Shown piece after piece: positions 41,022-54,945 of a DNA stretch of 64,000 nt (positions are counted from its first letter, which is position 1; every line of letters starts with the position of its first letter). The translations under genes and the position numbers were made by a program. The DNA comes from Eopsaltria australis (lineage: Eukaryota; Chordata; Aves; Passeriformes; Petroicidae), in contig JAVTVJ010000667.1 of the NCBI GenBank assembly GCA_034509425.1, positions 812,001 through 876,000 on the forward strand. Reading direction: 5' to 3'. Below the pieces are notes generated by a model. It had not been told where the DNA came from. It saw only the letters and a program-made list of their open reading frames with translations, and did not search any database.

Positions 41022-41385
41022 TCATGGAATCATTGAATGTTAAAAGGTGGGAAGAGACCACAAAGATCATCCAGTCCCGGGCCTGATGGCAGGGGCAGGG
41101 GCAACTCCCACTAGACCGGCCTGCACAAGGCCTTATCCAGCCTGGCCTTGAGCAGTGCCGGGGATGGACATCCCCAGCTTCTCCGGGCAAACCTGACACT
41201 GTCTCACCACCCTCACAGTAAAGATTTTCTTCCCAGTACCCAATCCAAATTTCTCCCTTTTCAATTTCTCACTCCTTGTCCTGTCACTGCAGTTCCTAAT
41301 GAAGAGTCCCTCTCCAGCTTCCCTGTAGGCTCCCTTCAGATACTGGAAGGTTCCCATGAGGTCTCTACACAACCTTCTTGTGTAA
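41022..41385 (-). mobile_element. CR1 LINE 3' fragment, minus sense
   Basis: It starts atcatggaatcattgaatg and continues with agaccacaaagatcatccag, caccctcacagtaaagattt and ctccttgtcctgtcactgca. It begins about 220 bp after TPGS2 exon 1, at the edge of the CpG island, and is antisense to TPGS2. Confidence 0.93.
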
Positions 41386-44300
41386 ATCGTGCCTGAAGTT
41401 TATCCTCTGTGGTATTGTGGGGTCAGCAGGGACTGTGTTCCATGAAGGGGAGTTCAGCACGGTGCAGTGTTCTGGCAGAAGGCTGATTTCTGCTCGAGAT
41501 CATATCCCCATAAACAGCTGCTCTGCTGTTCCACAAAATGCCCTGCTTGCCATTTCCAGATTTTGCTCAGGTCTTGAGCCTTCTTGCATACCTTCAGCTC
41601 CCTTTGAAGTTCAGCAGGACTGCAAGGCATCCAAAGGAAGGATTCTCAGACAAAACTTTACCCATATCAATGGAATCACAAGGATTTGTGCAATATATGT
41701 ATGGACAAAGGATCTCAGCATTAGACCTTTCATACCTCAACAGCACAGAGCACAGAACTGTCCTATTTGTAAGGCTGGAAAGCCATACATCCATCCCAAA
41801 CCATGTGTACAACAAGATTGCAGTCTTGGAATTTCTTCCCTGAGAGTTTTAGAGCCCAAAGTGAGCTCTGTAATTATCTAACCCCAACACTGCATTGCAG
41901 GACAGTGAGTTTCACCTGGTAACCTCAGTGTATCTGTAGTTGCACCTGGGTTTGGATAGCTGCCCAGACAGATGAGATTAAAAGATATGGGTTAAATTCT
42001 TTCTCTGAGCTTCAGTGAGGACACGATTTCACCCTCAATCTCTGATCAGTGTTGTAATACAGACTTATTATTGGACTTCTTGAGGGGTGGTGGGTGGATG
42101 TTTTTTTCTGTTTGTTTGTTTTGATAGTTGTGAGGTCAGGATGACATTATCTCTCTACTCTGTGAGTGAAACTGAAGATGATCTTCACAGCAAAAGCTTC
42201 TTTGAAGTAGGTGTTTTTAAAAAATGACTGGCCCTGCTCACATTTTCACCACCTCAGGTGTGGGAGAGCTGTGAGATGCGAACTGTGTCCAAATGTAATG
42301 TTGCCATAGAAGCTGTTTTGGGTAGGTGTGTTGTCTACACCAGCAAGACATGGCAATGCAGGTATGGTTCTGAAAGTCCTGTAACATCCCTTTTACATGG
42401 AAGGTGTTTTCCTGGTTTATGTTTTCTTGGTTTTCTCTCTGTGTCTCTGACAACTTGTGTTGTGCAATACAGCAACGTCCATCACAGTGATGTTTTATTC
42501 CACTTCTTTACTCTGTCTCTCCACACCTTCTGGGAATTTGGCACATTTTTTTCCAGTGAAGTAGTCCAAGGCATTTCAACTATGCCACCAAATTAATTGG
42601 AATGGCTTAGTTAATTGGGAAACATTACCAGTCTGCTCAGTGCTTATTTCTTTCAAATACCAAAGGGGGTATCTCCGTAAGAACAACGTCTTGCTCAGTA
42701 TTTAGTAGTACTAGAAACTATCTCACTTTAAATCTTTTGGAAAGTCTCATGAAGTCTTGATATTTTATGGCTGCTGTGAAGTGGAATCAGGCATTGTTTT
42801 GTTAGTTTGGGGTTTTTTTTTAAACTTTGGTTGCTATGGAAGTCTTTACAAAGAGGGATATTTCTCACAAGCATTGTGGAGGCTATAACTTCAGGGAAAA
42901 AAGGGAGAGATCTTCCCTATTGCCAGTATGATTCATTTTGCTGAAGTTCTGTGAGTAATAGAAAATTCCAGAAAGGTTTATTATTCATAATTAAGTCAGA
43001 ATGGAAAGTGTTAGCTCTTCTGGACTGCCCAGGGCAGAACCACACTTCACTGTTAACACTCTCTATTAGATAAGAGCATAACTATTCAGACATTTTAAAA
43101 TTACAGTGAGAGTTTAGCCAACTTACAGGCAGTATTAGCAGTACTGTAAAGACTGAAAATCCTGTGATTTCCTGCTTCAGCTTTGTGTCACAGCATTACT
43201 TCGACTCTTTCTGCAAAGCATTAATTCTGCAAAGCATTTTTGGAAGCTTCCAGATGAAATGTCTTAAAAATAGGGCAGAGATTACTATGATCTTGATTCA
43301 GAGTAATTAATCGGGGGGAATCACCTGAAGTTAAGCTTTATCATGTATCTACATACCACCAAAGTGGCTACTTCATTTCTTCTGTGTGGAAGGAAAAGCA
43401 ACTCATGGCAAAATTAACACTAAATGTTCAGTTATGGACAGGGAGGTCCCATCCATACCTACACACATCTGTTAAACATGGTCTTCAGTTTACCCACAGG
43501 GTATTTTTAATATAATATTCAGACTCTTAAGATGGAATTCCTCTTTCTTTTGATCTTGTATTTGGTTCAGACCTCTTCAGAAGCTGCATTTCCCTCGTTC
43601 CTAGACATCTTCTTTGACTGATACCATGTTTAATCTTCTGTCATCCCAGTCAAGATGTTGTGCATAGTGAATTAAACATCCCTGATGTTTTCTTTGATCA
43701 CAGAAATAACAATTACTCCATTATTATAATCTCCTCAACTTGTCATAAGGTTTGCATAGCTTAGATGGAAAAGACCAGTTAGGTAATTGATTCCACTGTC
43801 TTGTTCAGACAGCTGATATTTGAGCAAGAGACAGATCATCCCATCTTGGACCCACCTACCAGAAGTGAAATTTAGTGAAACATTAGTCTTCTGCATTTTG
43901 TAGGTCACCCTTGGCCAGACAAATTTGTGACCGACTATGATTTTTTTTTTATGTCTTTAACTTGGAGTTTGTTTTTCTCATGCCATGTTTTATCTTTTCA
44001 GTTATCTGAAAATGTACCAATCAATATTTTCAACTGTAGGGAAGTTTAGGCTTCCTGAAACTGAGTGCCGCTCCTCCACCAACAGAACAGACAAGGACAA
44101 AGCTACTGATAGAATTAAAAGCCTGGCATTGAAGATAAAAAACAAACCAAAGCTCTCTAATGCCTGCTTTTCCTGTCTGGTGCACTGTGTATGTTTTACC
44201 AGAAAGCAATTTTAATGTGTGTGACTGCTTTAGGGGCCAATACTTTCACAGCAGAGCCAGTCTTGAAAGCCCTGCATAGTTATCACTTCTATTCCATGGC

Positions 44301-44894
44301 CCTGTCTGCTGGGCTTGCAGTTCCCACAACTTAGTAGTCTTTCTGGACTTGATCCAAAGACAATTACCTCAGTGGGAATTATTTCAGTTGTCTGTGGATG
44401 AAGTAAAACATTATAAAATAGTAATTGTAAGGGAGTCTGTTCTACCGTCGCACACCTGAAAGCACCATGTGGATTAGTATCTTATATTTGTGTAGCATTC
44501 CCATAAAATATTCAGATGATTTTTATAGATTGATACAAGCTCCATGCTTGTAATGAATTTTCATGCATCCAACTGGGGTTTCAGAGAACCGATGTTTGCT
44601 CATGCAAATCCCTTCAGCAGGATTAGATTCTGTGTCTGTCCAAACCCACTGAATCCAGAGCTGAAGTGTGCCTGTCCTCGTGGAACAGGGTTGTTAAGAG
44701 TTCGCAGCAGCACTGCACTACATCTTGTCCCCATCTGAGGATACCCTACCCAACAGAAACCACAGGGCATGCTTACAAAGTTTCACCCCCCTGTAAGAGT
44801 TTGCCTCGGAACCCATCGCTGATTTTTTTTTTTTTTGCCATGAAACCTCTGCAAAAGATCACACCTTGAAGACAAATAGTGTTGTGTTCATATC

Positions 44895-44985
44895 ATATGA
44901 TCGTAGAACAGTTTGAGTTGGAAGGGATCTGAAAGATCATCTTGTTCCAACCCCTCCCACCCTGGGCAGAAATGCCACCCACTAA
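44895..44985 (-). mobile_element. CR1 LINE tail fragment, minus sense
   Basis: Gtagaacagtttgagttgga, agggatctgaaagatcatct and ttccaacccctcccaccctg match the extreme 3' end of CR1 in inverted orientation, in TPGS2 intron 1. Confidence 0.85.
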
Positions 44986-45255
44986 ATCAGTATATGTGTA
45001 GATAAATCATGATATGTGGATATATATGTATAAAAAGTTAAAAGGGTAACATTTTGTGCAGCACTACACATCCTCATGCCAAGACATGCAGAGTACAGTT
45101 ACAGACAAAAGAGAGTGACTGCTCAATCACCAGCGGAATGCTTGCAGTCAATGCCTTTTCTCTGGCTGTCACTCAGATTAATTTGCAGAATTGTCTGTCT
45201 CACAGTGTTGGTGTCACTCGTGCCAGCTGCAAACATGCTCCTCTTTTCCTTTCAG

Positions 45256-45335
45256 AGACTTCCCCAGGAGTTGCTGAAGTGACTTTTGTGGAAAAAGAGC
45301 CAGCTGAACGCCACACAATTGTTTCTTGGGAGCAA
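45256..45335 (+). CDS. TPGS2: TPGS2 coding exon 2
   Basis: 80 bp, phase 1 in and phase 0 out, residues 25-51. Acceptor cctttcag, donor gtgagt. Translates as ETSPGVAEVTFVEKEPAERH followed by TIVSWEQ, close to human SSPGVTEVTIIEKPPAERH. It follows about 4.45 kb of intron 1. Confidence 0.96.
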
Positions 45336-46350
45336 GTGAGTATTTTCCTGATAAAACTGCAGTGAGGTCAGTTTGAATGTGCAGCAGCCCATTGAGAATG
45401 TCAGATGCAGTCCCAACCTTGTGTTTGTTTATTAGGCACCTTATTACCACATTTGATGTACAGTGCAGCCTAAAGAGATGTTGTTGGGTTTTTCTTAATC
45501 AGGTATCACTCTTTTAGGCTGTCACATGCACCTGATCTGTTAGAGAAACATCATCGGTGTGGGTACATTCAGGATGACAGCTCTAAAAAGAAATCACATA
45601 ACTGTAGTAAGCAGCTGAAGTGGTGACTCAGCGGGGAACAAACATTTTTCTGACTCAGGTCTGAAAACATTTTCCAACTCCCTTTGAAACAACGTGAGGC
45701 AGTGCTTTAATATCCATGGCCATTAAAGGTAAAGTCCTCAAGCTGGCAAATAACACTGAGCTAAACAACTTGTTCCAGTTACCTGCTTTGCAGCCATTTG
45801 CATCAATTTCTCATATCCCTTTCTTTCACTTCGTCTTTGGCTACCCAAACGAATATTTTTGCCCGGGCATGTCCCATTGCCTGTTCTAGAAGACTGTGAA
45901 GGACACGTGCTACCTTCACTCTGCATTATCTGACCTTCCTGCATTAGTCTGTGTGATCAGAGGGCTCCTGAAAATTGTTATGTGACTCTTGTAGGCAGAG
46001 ATGGCATTTTCACTCCCTTTTTAGAATATATAGATCTTCATTAATTCCATGGCCATGGTGGAGTAACTGCTGGTAGGTATTGCTCAAGTGTAGGGATGGG
46101 ACAGTAGAAGCTCTCTGGACTTAGGAAAGGCATATGGCAGAGGATGGAGTTGAGTGAATCATCCTCCCTCTGCTCCAACTCTGGCTGTGGCATAAAGCAA
46201 ATGCTCCCAGGGACTGCTCTTGTTACCACTGTATGAAATACCTTCCCCTTTGACACCTTGCAATTTACTATTTTTCCTAAACAGTGAGGAAAAGTCTTAC
46301 ACTAGCTTTGGTAATGCCCTATTCCAATTAGTGACATTTATCAAGAACAT

Positions 46351-46380
46351 GTATAATATATATTTATATATATATATATT
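46351..46380. repeat. AT microsatellite, imperfect
   Basis: About 30 bp of mostly TA dinucleotides with interruptions, in TPGS2 intron 2. Confidence 0.9.
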
Positions 46381-48756
46381 CCAGGTCAAAATGTAAGTGG
46401 TGTAAACCTGTGTGTTACTTACTGAAACTTGTCCAGAAGCCAGCAATTGTGGTCAGGGAGAAATGTCCTGTTTTTCAGGTTTGTGTGAACTGATTCCTGG
46501 TTTCCTGTAGCTGTTGTTCAGGTGTCAGGTTAACTGGGCTGGAAAGTTTGAGGCACCGTGACTGTGGGCCAGCTCAGGTCTGGGAACACAGAGTGGTATT
46601 TGCTCATTCTTCTGTTGAATGGGGAGGACTGCTTCTCCTGGACACGGTGCTCATTCCTCTCATTTTCAGGTGCTGCATCTCCTCTGAACAAAAATGGGTT
46701 TATTTCAAAACTGAGCTATTCTTGTAAAGCCAAGCAAATGCTGCAGCTGAAGCACTTCATTCAAGAGAAGCCAAAACAAAATTTCAGTTCCCACCTGTTG
46801 GGAAATGGCCATCTCTGGCTGCACAGACATAAAGTATAAGTGAGCAATCCAGGCCCCATAGACAAGAGTTAGGCCTCTGCTCAAAGTTATTCTCAAAACA
46901 GCTGTAAGAAAAAGAGACATGAGAGCCGAAAACAAGCTGCAAGTGTCTAGAGATTAACTTGGCAGAAGAAACTGTTGATGTTATTACCTTCTGATACCAG
47001 TTTAGTGTTTTAATTAGATTAGAGAAAGATCCCGTGTGAAACTTCTGTAAGTAAATAATATTTTGAGCAGGTAAAGTAGTATAAGTATGTGCACTGTCTG
47101 ACAATAAATGAGCTTGATTTATGATTCACATTGGATCTACGTCTTGCTTCTCTCACCACCGACACCCACCCTCCCGCCCAGTGATGGACTAAGTCAGTTG
47201 TGGAAGTAAATGTTGAAAATTAAGTGAGTACAGTTGAGTTGAATTTCTGATAGTGAAGGACTTGGCTGTCTATTTCTGAGGTTTTGGTTCCAGTTGCATT
47301 GACAATTTAAAACTCCCTTCTTAGATTGAAAGGCAACTGGATCCTTTTTTCCTTTCTTTTGTTTTCCTTTGAGCTCTGGGTATGAAGTCTAAATCTAACC
47401 CTGTCTACACAATTGCAGGACAAAATGTCCTGCCATGGTGATTAAGTGCAATGCACTCAACAATTCACAAAGCCCTTCCAGGAAGAAACTTGTGTCTCAT
47501 TTGTCCTTACATTACATTTCTTGACTTTGAAACTTATATTTCCTGAATTTGAATATTTGGTTTTTGTCGAATTTTTAGCCACTAGGTGGCAATACTTGTG
47601 CATGTAGTCATTTCTCCATGGTTGAGATTTTTAAGAAGGTTTTGTCAGAGTATATATTTTTAATTTCCCTCTGCATCTTTGTTTATGAAAGTACTTGCAG
47701 GACTTTTCTGTGATGTAGGAAAAACTGCTTAAACTGTTCTCAAAATTACATTATTTTTCCCCCAACATCTTCTCTCTCTATTGAGGGAAAGCTTTATTCT
47801 TTAGATTATTTTTTAATAGAATAATTTTTTCCAGTCTTATTTTGGTTTTGCAAGGGAAGATTTTGCACTGAGAAAAAATGCAAGTGATCAGAAGCTCTTA
47901 AAAGTAAACCTTTTTAAAATTATTAATTATTAACATATTATTTTATTCACGCTGGGAATATGCATTTTTTGTTTCCATCAGCCATGTTTTCTAAATTGTG
48001 CTGTGCCATGTCTGTGCTACTATGTAGCTGGATACCATGGTGTTTTAAAATCTTACCTTGTTGAGATTAAAAAAATCTTTTAAATCTTAAGCTTGTTGAA
48101 TGTCCCTTAGCTGCCATGAAGCTTTGCAGGGGAAGCTGAGCTTTGGGACAGGAATTAGTGCAGTAAGACTGTAAAGAGCAGAAGAGATTTTTCCCAAGGC
48201 AGAAAGAGCTGCTAAGTGTTACACTTCAGGAAATCAAGCTTGAAGTCACTCCTAAAAAATTTATTGGAAATCAGCACACTCACAAAAATGTTTAAGGTAT
48301 ATGATTGCCAAGTGTATTTACATGGGTAAAGCATCGTTTCCACAAAAATTGTAAGCAGTTCAGTGTATTTTAATAAAACTAGATTATTTTTTCAACGTTT
48401 CCTCATATTTAAACCTACTAAGATGTTACCTTTTCCCCAAGAGAGACAAGCAGTAGAAGAAGGAGTAGGGACAGAGTTACCTGGTCACCACAAAACTAGT
48501 GTTAATAACTGTATATCATCCTATGAACCCTTTCCCACTCCTAAAAATAGGCTGGCAATGGCCCTACTCCCCTCCACATGCAGTTTTTAGAAATGGATGT
48601 TACACTGAAACAGTGCTAGGAGGTACTCTGGTGCAGTGTCTGAATCACATTTTCTTTCTTGCCTCAACTAGAAAAAAAATGAGTCACTCACATCATTGTT
48701 TTGGTTTTCAAAAAATAGAAAATTGTATTTTGTTAGAGGGACACAGAGGTATCTGA

Positions 48757-49870
48757 GATCATTTTCTCTTGTTCTTCTCACTTGTTACTTGGGAGAAAAG
48801 CCTGACCCACACTTGGCTTTCAGGGACTTACAGTACCTTTCAGGTGGTAGAGAGTGAGAAGGTCTCCCTGAACCTCTTCTTCTCCAGTCTGAACACCCCC
48901 AGCTTCCTCAGCCACTCCTCCCAGACCTCTGCTCCAGACCCTTCCCCAGCTCTGTTTCCTTCTCTGGATGTGCTCCAGTCCCTCAGTGTCCTTCCTGCTG
49001 TGAGGGAACAAAGCTGAACACAGGATTCCAGGTGTCGCCTCACCAGGGCCCCCAGCACAGGGCCATGGGCACTGCCCTGCTCCTGCTGGCCACACCATTG
49101 CTGACACAAGCCCGGTGCCATTGGCCTTCTTGGCCACCTGGCCACACTCCAGCTCATGTTCAGACACTCACAACCAGCACCTCCACGTCCTTTCCCACTC
49201 AGCAGCTTTCCAGCCGTTCTATCCCAGCCTGGAGCTGCAGGGGGTTGTTGTGACTGAAGGGCAGGACTCAGCGCTTGGCCTGGTTGAACCTCACACAATT
49301 GGCCTCAGCCCATGGATCCAGCCTGCCCTGATTCCTCTGCAGAGCCTTCCTGCCCTCCAGCAGATCAACACTCCCACCCAGCTTGGTGCTGTTCTCAAAC
49401 TGACTGAGGGTGCACTTGATTCCTTCATTCAGATCATCAATAAAAGTGGCAGGGCTGTCCCCAGTACTGAGTCCTGGGGAACACTGCTAGTGACTGGCCC
49501 CAGCTGGATGTAAATTCATTCACTCTTTGGGCAGGGACATCAATTTCAGCAAACAGTGCACCCATCCATGAGGAGCCAGTTTCTCCAGGAAAATATTGTT
49601 GGAATGGTGTCAAAGTCTTTAGTGCAGTCTGGGAAGACACATCCTCAGCCTCTCCCTCACCCACTAAGAGGGTCACCTTGTTATAGAAGGAGATTGGGTC
49701 AGGCAGTTATGCCTTTCACAAACCCCTGCTGGCTGGGCACGATCCCCTGGATCTCCTGTACGTGCCATGTAGTGGCACTCAAGATGATCTTCGTGAGCTT
49801 CCCCAGCACCGAGGTCAGGCTGACAGGCCTGTAGTTTCCTGGTTCCTCATTCAAACCCTTACACACAATC
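48757..49870 (-). mobile_element. CR1 LINE copy, about 1.1 kb, minus sense
   Basis: The longest transposon in the window. Read on the minus strand it carries decayed CR1 ORF2 reverse-transcriptase sequence (FYNKVTLLV near 49685 and further pieces around 49440) followed by the 3' region with ccaggtggccaagaaggcca, gtggccagcaggagcaggg and aggctgaggaagctgggggt. It has frameshifts and lost its extreme 3' end. It may extend to about 50.2 kb, where I could not assign the sequence. Confidence 0.92.
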
Positions 49871-52800
49871 TAGAAGCTTCCTGAGCTGCTCCGTCTCTAC
49901 TGTGTAGTGTTTCCAGCACAAGCCAGGAATGTCTTCCTCCTTGTTTCTGCTGCATCTCTTTTTGACTCCAAGTATGCATGCATGGTGCACAACTTCAACA
50001 GTCCTTGGCATCCTTCTTGTCCTCCCTTAGCATTAGCCAAGCCTGCCATCCCTGATCCCCATGAGCACAGGATCTACCCACCTTGAGCTTGCCATGTGGC
50101 TCTGACTGTGGGAGAGATGGAGAAGTAGATCCAGCAGGGCCAGCACATGAGGAAAGCTGTGTTTCTTCAAGCTGCATGATGAGGAACAGGCTGGAGGACT
50201 TTTGGGAGATAGATAGTGTTTCTTACACAGTGTTCCCCCTCTTGTTAAGCTTTATAACATTGAAAAACTGGCTGCACAACGATATCCTCAAGAGATCTTT
50301 TAAATCCTGTTCTCTGCAGCAGGGGATCAAGTCTACTCCAGCCCCAGAAAATCAAGGTGATCTCCTGGGAGCCCCCTGCGTCAGATTTATTGAAGGTGCA
50401 ACAAGAACGTCTCGATACATTACATAAATTAACATCAGCATTCACTGGCAGCTAGGACAAACCAGCCATGAAACTGCAGGGCATTAGGAAGAGGCAAAGG
50501 TGGCTTGGAAGCCCTGGGAAGTGACATTGTCTTCCTTCTCTCCCCAGAAGTTGGATAAAACTCATTCATGTTTTTAGAGAAGTCTCTCTAGAGCTATATG
50601 TTTTGAATGCTTTCTGTTTCTTTAGTATATTTGCTTGAGAGGCTTTGTTCCAAGAGTGTTTCAAGTGAACTGCCACATGTCAGGGTTTTTAGCTTTGGAT
50701 CCAGTTCTAATCAGGTCCTGGCAGCAAAAACCAGATTCTAATATTTTTCTCTGTACTCAATGGACTGTGCTTCCTTGGGAGACTGTGTGGGGATATTACA
50801 GAGAACAAGCAAAAGGAAAAGACCTCATGCACCCTATTGGGCACTTGGGGTATTTTGTTTCATGAGCTGATAACTGAATGAAAACAGCTGCTTGCCACAG
50901 CTGTGGTTAAGTCAGTTCCGACATGTTATATAGGAACAGTGTATTTTATGGGGCTGGAGATCACAACCCTGAGAACTACCAGTTGAGCAAGAGGAATACA
51001 GAGTTTGATAAACCATTTTTAATATATAGTGGGTTGTTTCTCTGATTGCTGTCTGAAGATTACTGTTCTGATGTCATATAGTCATGTGACTTAGCACAAT
51101 ATGACAGATCAATCCATCCTGTCCATCAGAGGAGAGAGATGGGTGTTAATGAAGCTTTTTATTTACAGGCCTTTTCCTATAGACCCCAGGAGGATTCAGA
51201 GCAGAAAACCTATTCAGATGTGATTTTTCCCTTTCAGCTATATTTGCTAAATTGGTCTGTGCCTGACTTGTAGCAGTATTTATCTGGATACTACCGTGGA
51301 AGTTTTAAAATCTTACATTTTGTTACCCAATGGATCTGGTTCTCCTGCGTGGAGAAGAACACCCACTGAAGCCAGGAGACCCCTTCACATACATGTTTTT
51401 ACTACTGCAATGAATTAGTTGGCATTGGGGGATTTGAAATGTGTTCGAAGTGTAAGCTTTTTGTCCTGAGGCTTTGTAGCAGGTCTGTCATTCTTTCTTC
51501 ATAGTTTTAGCCATAGTCACTGTGCTTACAGGTACAGCTTGAAACTGGAAGTGCTGAAAGCACGGCATGTAATTATAAATATTTCGGACTGAGGAGAACC
51601 ACAGAAGAAGGTGTGTTTGTTAAAGGCATTTGAAGAACTTCAGATATGTCCATGTGGTTTAGTAATTGCCTTAAACTTGCCACCAGGTCCTCAGCCATCA
51701 GCAGACCCTTGCTGTAGGATGGTAAATTCTTCTCAAAACAGCCCCTGCAGTGTCAGGTTATCCACTTTAAGACCTGTGGACCCTAAATATTTTCCCTACC
51801 TGGATGAGAAAGGCTCTGAGCTAGCAGCCATGCTGCTTGATGAGGCACGTAAAGTGAAATGCCCTATTGCAAGCAGCAAAGCCTTGAGTGTCTGGGACTC
51901 ATCAGAAGCAGTCAATCAACATTAATGGATGTGCTTAAAAAGTCAATTAATAAGCACAGGTTGTGGGCAGGTTAGGGGGTCCTACATCTTACGTACACCC
52001 CAGTTTTGGGGGCAGAGGCCATAACAACCCAAACAAAGTGGCTGTGAATACGGCTTTAACAGGCAGAAAGGCTGCTCTGGTTCTAGGGGAGGGAGTGTGT
52101 GTGGACAGGGTGAGACCAGCACCTTCCCTTGCTCAGCCAGCAGCTGATGACTAGAGGCCAGCATTGCAGCTGGATGCACAGCTGGCAGGTTGCTCTTGCT
52201 GGACAGAGAACATCTCTCCTCTCTTGAGATGTTAAAAATTAATGCCCCGAGTGAAGCAGAGATACTTGAACTGCATGTGCTTCTTCCTTTTCCTTAGCTA
52301 CTGGTTACTAGAATATTCTGTCTTTATTTAATGAAACCTTTCCACAAGGAGAGTGGTGCAGCCCTTGGACAAGCCAACATGCACAGGCTGTGAAACCTCC
52401 ATCATCAGACACTCTCCTGAGTTTTGAGGTCTGATTCTTTTGGAGTGTTGAGTGTGACTATTTTAAATTTGAACTCTCTGGAGTCAATCTGGTTTTTTCT
52501 CTAAAACAGTTACAAACAGACCAACAGGTAACTCCTTCAGTCATGCTTGTTGCTTGTTCTATTAAAACTGGCAGGCTTCTATCCTGTTTGATTTTATGTA
52601 CTTGACACTGCAGCAAGAACAGGGTCACTGGTCTGCAGCCAGTCCTGTCCCCAAAAGCAGGGTCTACAAATGCTTATAACTCTTTAGGCTTCTTTTTGTT
52701 CTGAGAATTAAGCCTTTATCCTTCCTTCCTTGCATTTATGGCTTAACTGAAGAGTCTAAGTTAAGACTCCTTTCACAATCAAGACAGGTGTAGGATAAGT

Positions 52801-53486
52801 GTTCTGGTTCCTAGAAACTCCAGCTCACTGAGGTTGCTTCTTTCACTGGTGGCTCAGAAGGAAGCTTAGGAGCCCCAGCCATGCTCTGAAGTTTGGAGGG
52901 ATGAAGCCAGACCAGCAGGGTTGTGAGTCTGACTTTGCATGTGTTTGCACACATACTTTTTGTTAAGTGAAACATCAAATCTGCTTGAATATGTGCAGCC
53001 TTTGAATCTGTGCTTCTTTCACCTACTTGGAGCTGAAATCCCTTAGAAGAAGAGAGTCATTGTGCTAATCCTGTACATGCTTTAGTGGAACAGGTAAGTT
53101 TAAAGCAAAAACTTAAAGCAAAACCCTACTCTTTTAAGCCATATATATGAAAAAGCTGATTGTTCTGATTTATGTGAGCTTGGAGTGACTGCTGATCTCA
53201 AAAGGGAGTACAATGTCGTAGTTTGGGAACAATGCTGTAATAATTTTGTGATGACTAACTGCTTACTGTGAAATTTTCCCAACCTGCCTTTGTTAAGAGT
53301 AGCAGAGTCCCAAGAAACATGCAGTTTTCTCTCAAGGCTTTAGAATGGGATATTTGAATTGATTTGAGTCACCTTGGCGTTTAGCAAAAAATTTGGTGGC
53401 AAATATCACCGTACCCATTTTCAGTTGTTCATAGGATTTGGGGCATATTCTGCATTTTCCCGTAACACTTTGATTGTCATCTGCAG

Positions 53487-53574
53487 AAAAACTCCTGTGT
53501 ATTACCAGAGGATTTAAAGAACTTCTATCTGATGACTGATGGCTTCCAGATGACCTGGAGTGTGAAGACCGATG
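53487..53574 (+). CDS. TPGS2: TPGS2 coding exon 3
   Basis: 88 bp, phase 0 in and phase 1 out, residues 52-80. Acceptor tcatctgcag, donor gtgagt. It encodes KNSCVLPEDLKNFYLMTDGF and QMTWSVKTD. The LPxDxxxFYxxxDGF pattern is the conserved core of the Knr4/Smi1-like superfamily. Confidence 0.97.
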
Positions 53575-54945
53575 GTGAGTCCTTGTGTTCCTCTCCACTG
53601 ACAAGCTCAATTCATTGCAGCCAGTCCTTCCTGTGCAGAACCTCTTTAATTTCAAACTTAGTTTCTGCACAATCAATACACATCTCTCAGGGCAAAATCT
53701 ATTGCTTGCATATTCTGGGCTCCCACAGAAGAGGTGCATACAATGAACACTAGCAAGAAACTAATTATTCATGACATAAATACTGTTTTGTAATATGCTG
53801 GCCATCTGTTGACACTCAGGTTTAGGTGTGCCATTTAAACCTCATACTCCCTCTGTAGTTCAGGGAGAAAGAAACAGCTGTAGCTCATTATCCAATCATA
53901 AATCAGTAGAAAGAGTCAGCCTCTGGTAATGCTTCTTTCCCATTAAACTATTATGTACATGTTGGATCCTGATTCTGCTTTCTACCAGCTGAAGTCCAGG
54001 CTTCATTTTCCATCCTCGTTTGGCGAAAATCAGGTAGTTTGTTCACTCTGCTGCTATTATCCTGACTCTCACTGCCTTCAGGCAGGGTTCTCAAATTGGG
54101 CTGTGGACACTCCTCACTTCTGGAGATGGGTGTCAAATTCAGAGTCTTTCTTAGGAAGTGAAATGACATTTCAAAGACAGTTGACATCAGTCCTTTAGCA
54201 CCTGCAGTGACTCCCATCATGTTTCAAGTGGGATTTGCTGTGTTGTGACCTCTGAGGAATCTTGTTTTCAGGGCTCACAAGTGTGCAGAGACCAAGGCTG
54301 CTGTTACAGCTGTTTTGTCTGAGCAAACATCCAGCGGTGCCTTCTGAGACCCATCGCACTGCTGAACAGGGTGCTTGCTGCCTTGATGTCTGGTAACAGT
54401 CTGAGTCCTCAGAAACAGGGACAAGTGACGAATCCTGAAACGTTCTTTCAGCACAATGGGAGCACCCCCATGTTGATGCACAGATAAAATCTTCTGTGGA
54501 AGTGGGAATGAAGAGGAGGTACCCTGAGGAGGTATATGCAGTGGAAGAGGACAAGCTGCCCAGTAAGCTACGAATGTGTGGGGTGGTTTCTGATGGGAAT
54601 GGCAGCAGCAGGGAAAAGAGCTTTGAGGAAGAGGCTGTAGCTGAAATCCTGCAGCCAGGATTTCTAATTTTTCACGGGACTGAGCTAACAGCTGCAGCAC
54701 AGTCTCTGCCAGCAGTGTAACTCTCATACTTTTACAGCTCTGAGATGGTGTTGCATTACATGTAAGTGTGAGTCTGTGTTTGAAAAAACCTCATTTTTGC
54801 TCCTGTAGAGTCTTACTTAAGTTAAATATCCAGGTCCACTAGGTATAACCATCTCTTCACCCCACAGAGGTTGATGTCTGGAGGGAAAGAAATACCTCAC
54901 ATGCTTTCCTGACCCTGGATGTGGTTAATGATGGTCTTGTTGCAG
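53575..54945 (+). other. TPGS2 intron 3
   Basis: About 1.4 kb, GT-AG. The last 78 bp form an open, in-frame extension of exon 4 behind an alternative acceptor. A 74-codon plus-strand open frame at 54496-54720 has no recognisable homology. Confidence 0.9.

Larger units (their letters stand above)
40802..45255 (+). other. TPGS2 intron 1
   Basis: About 4.45 kb, GT-AG. It contains a minus-sense CR1 at 41.02-41.38 kb and a short CR1 tail at 44.9 kb. Otherwise I see only unassigned AT-rich sequence with homopolymer T runs. Confidence 0.9.
45336..53486 (+). other. TPGS2 intron 2
   Basis: About 8.15 kb, the longest TPGS2 intron, GT-AG. It holds an AT microsatellite at 46.35 kb and the largest CR1 copy of the window at 48.76-49.87 kb. 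No extra exon was recognised. Confidence 0.9.

Noticed and set aside
48820..49298. Two minus-strand frames of 115 and 152 codons
   Set aside because: Both lie in the degenerate CR1 copy and are remnants of the LINE, not host genes.
53332..53739. 135-codon minus-strand frame
   Set aside because: It overlaps TPGS2 exon 3 in antisense; the plus-strand exon explains the region.
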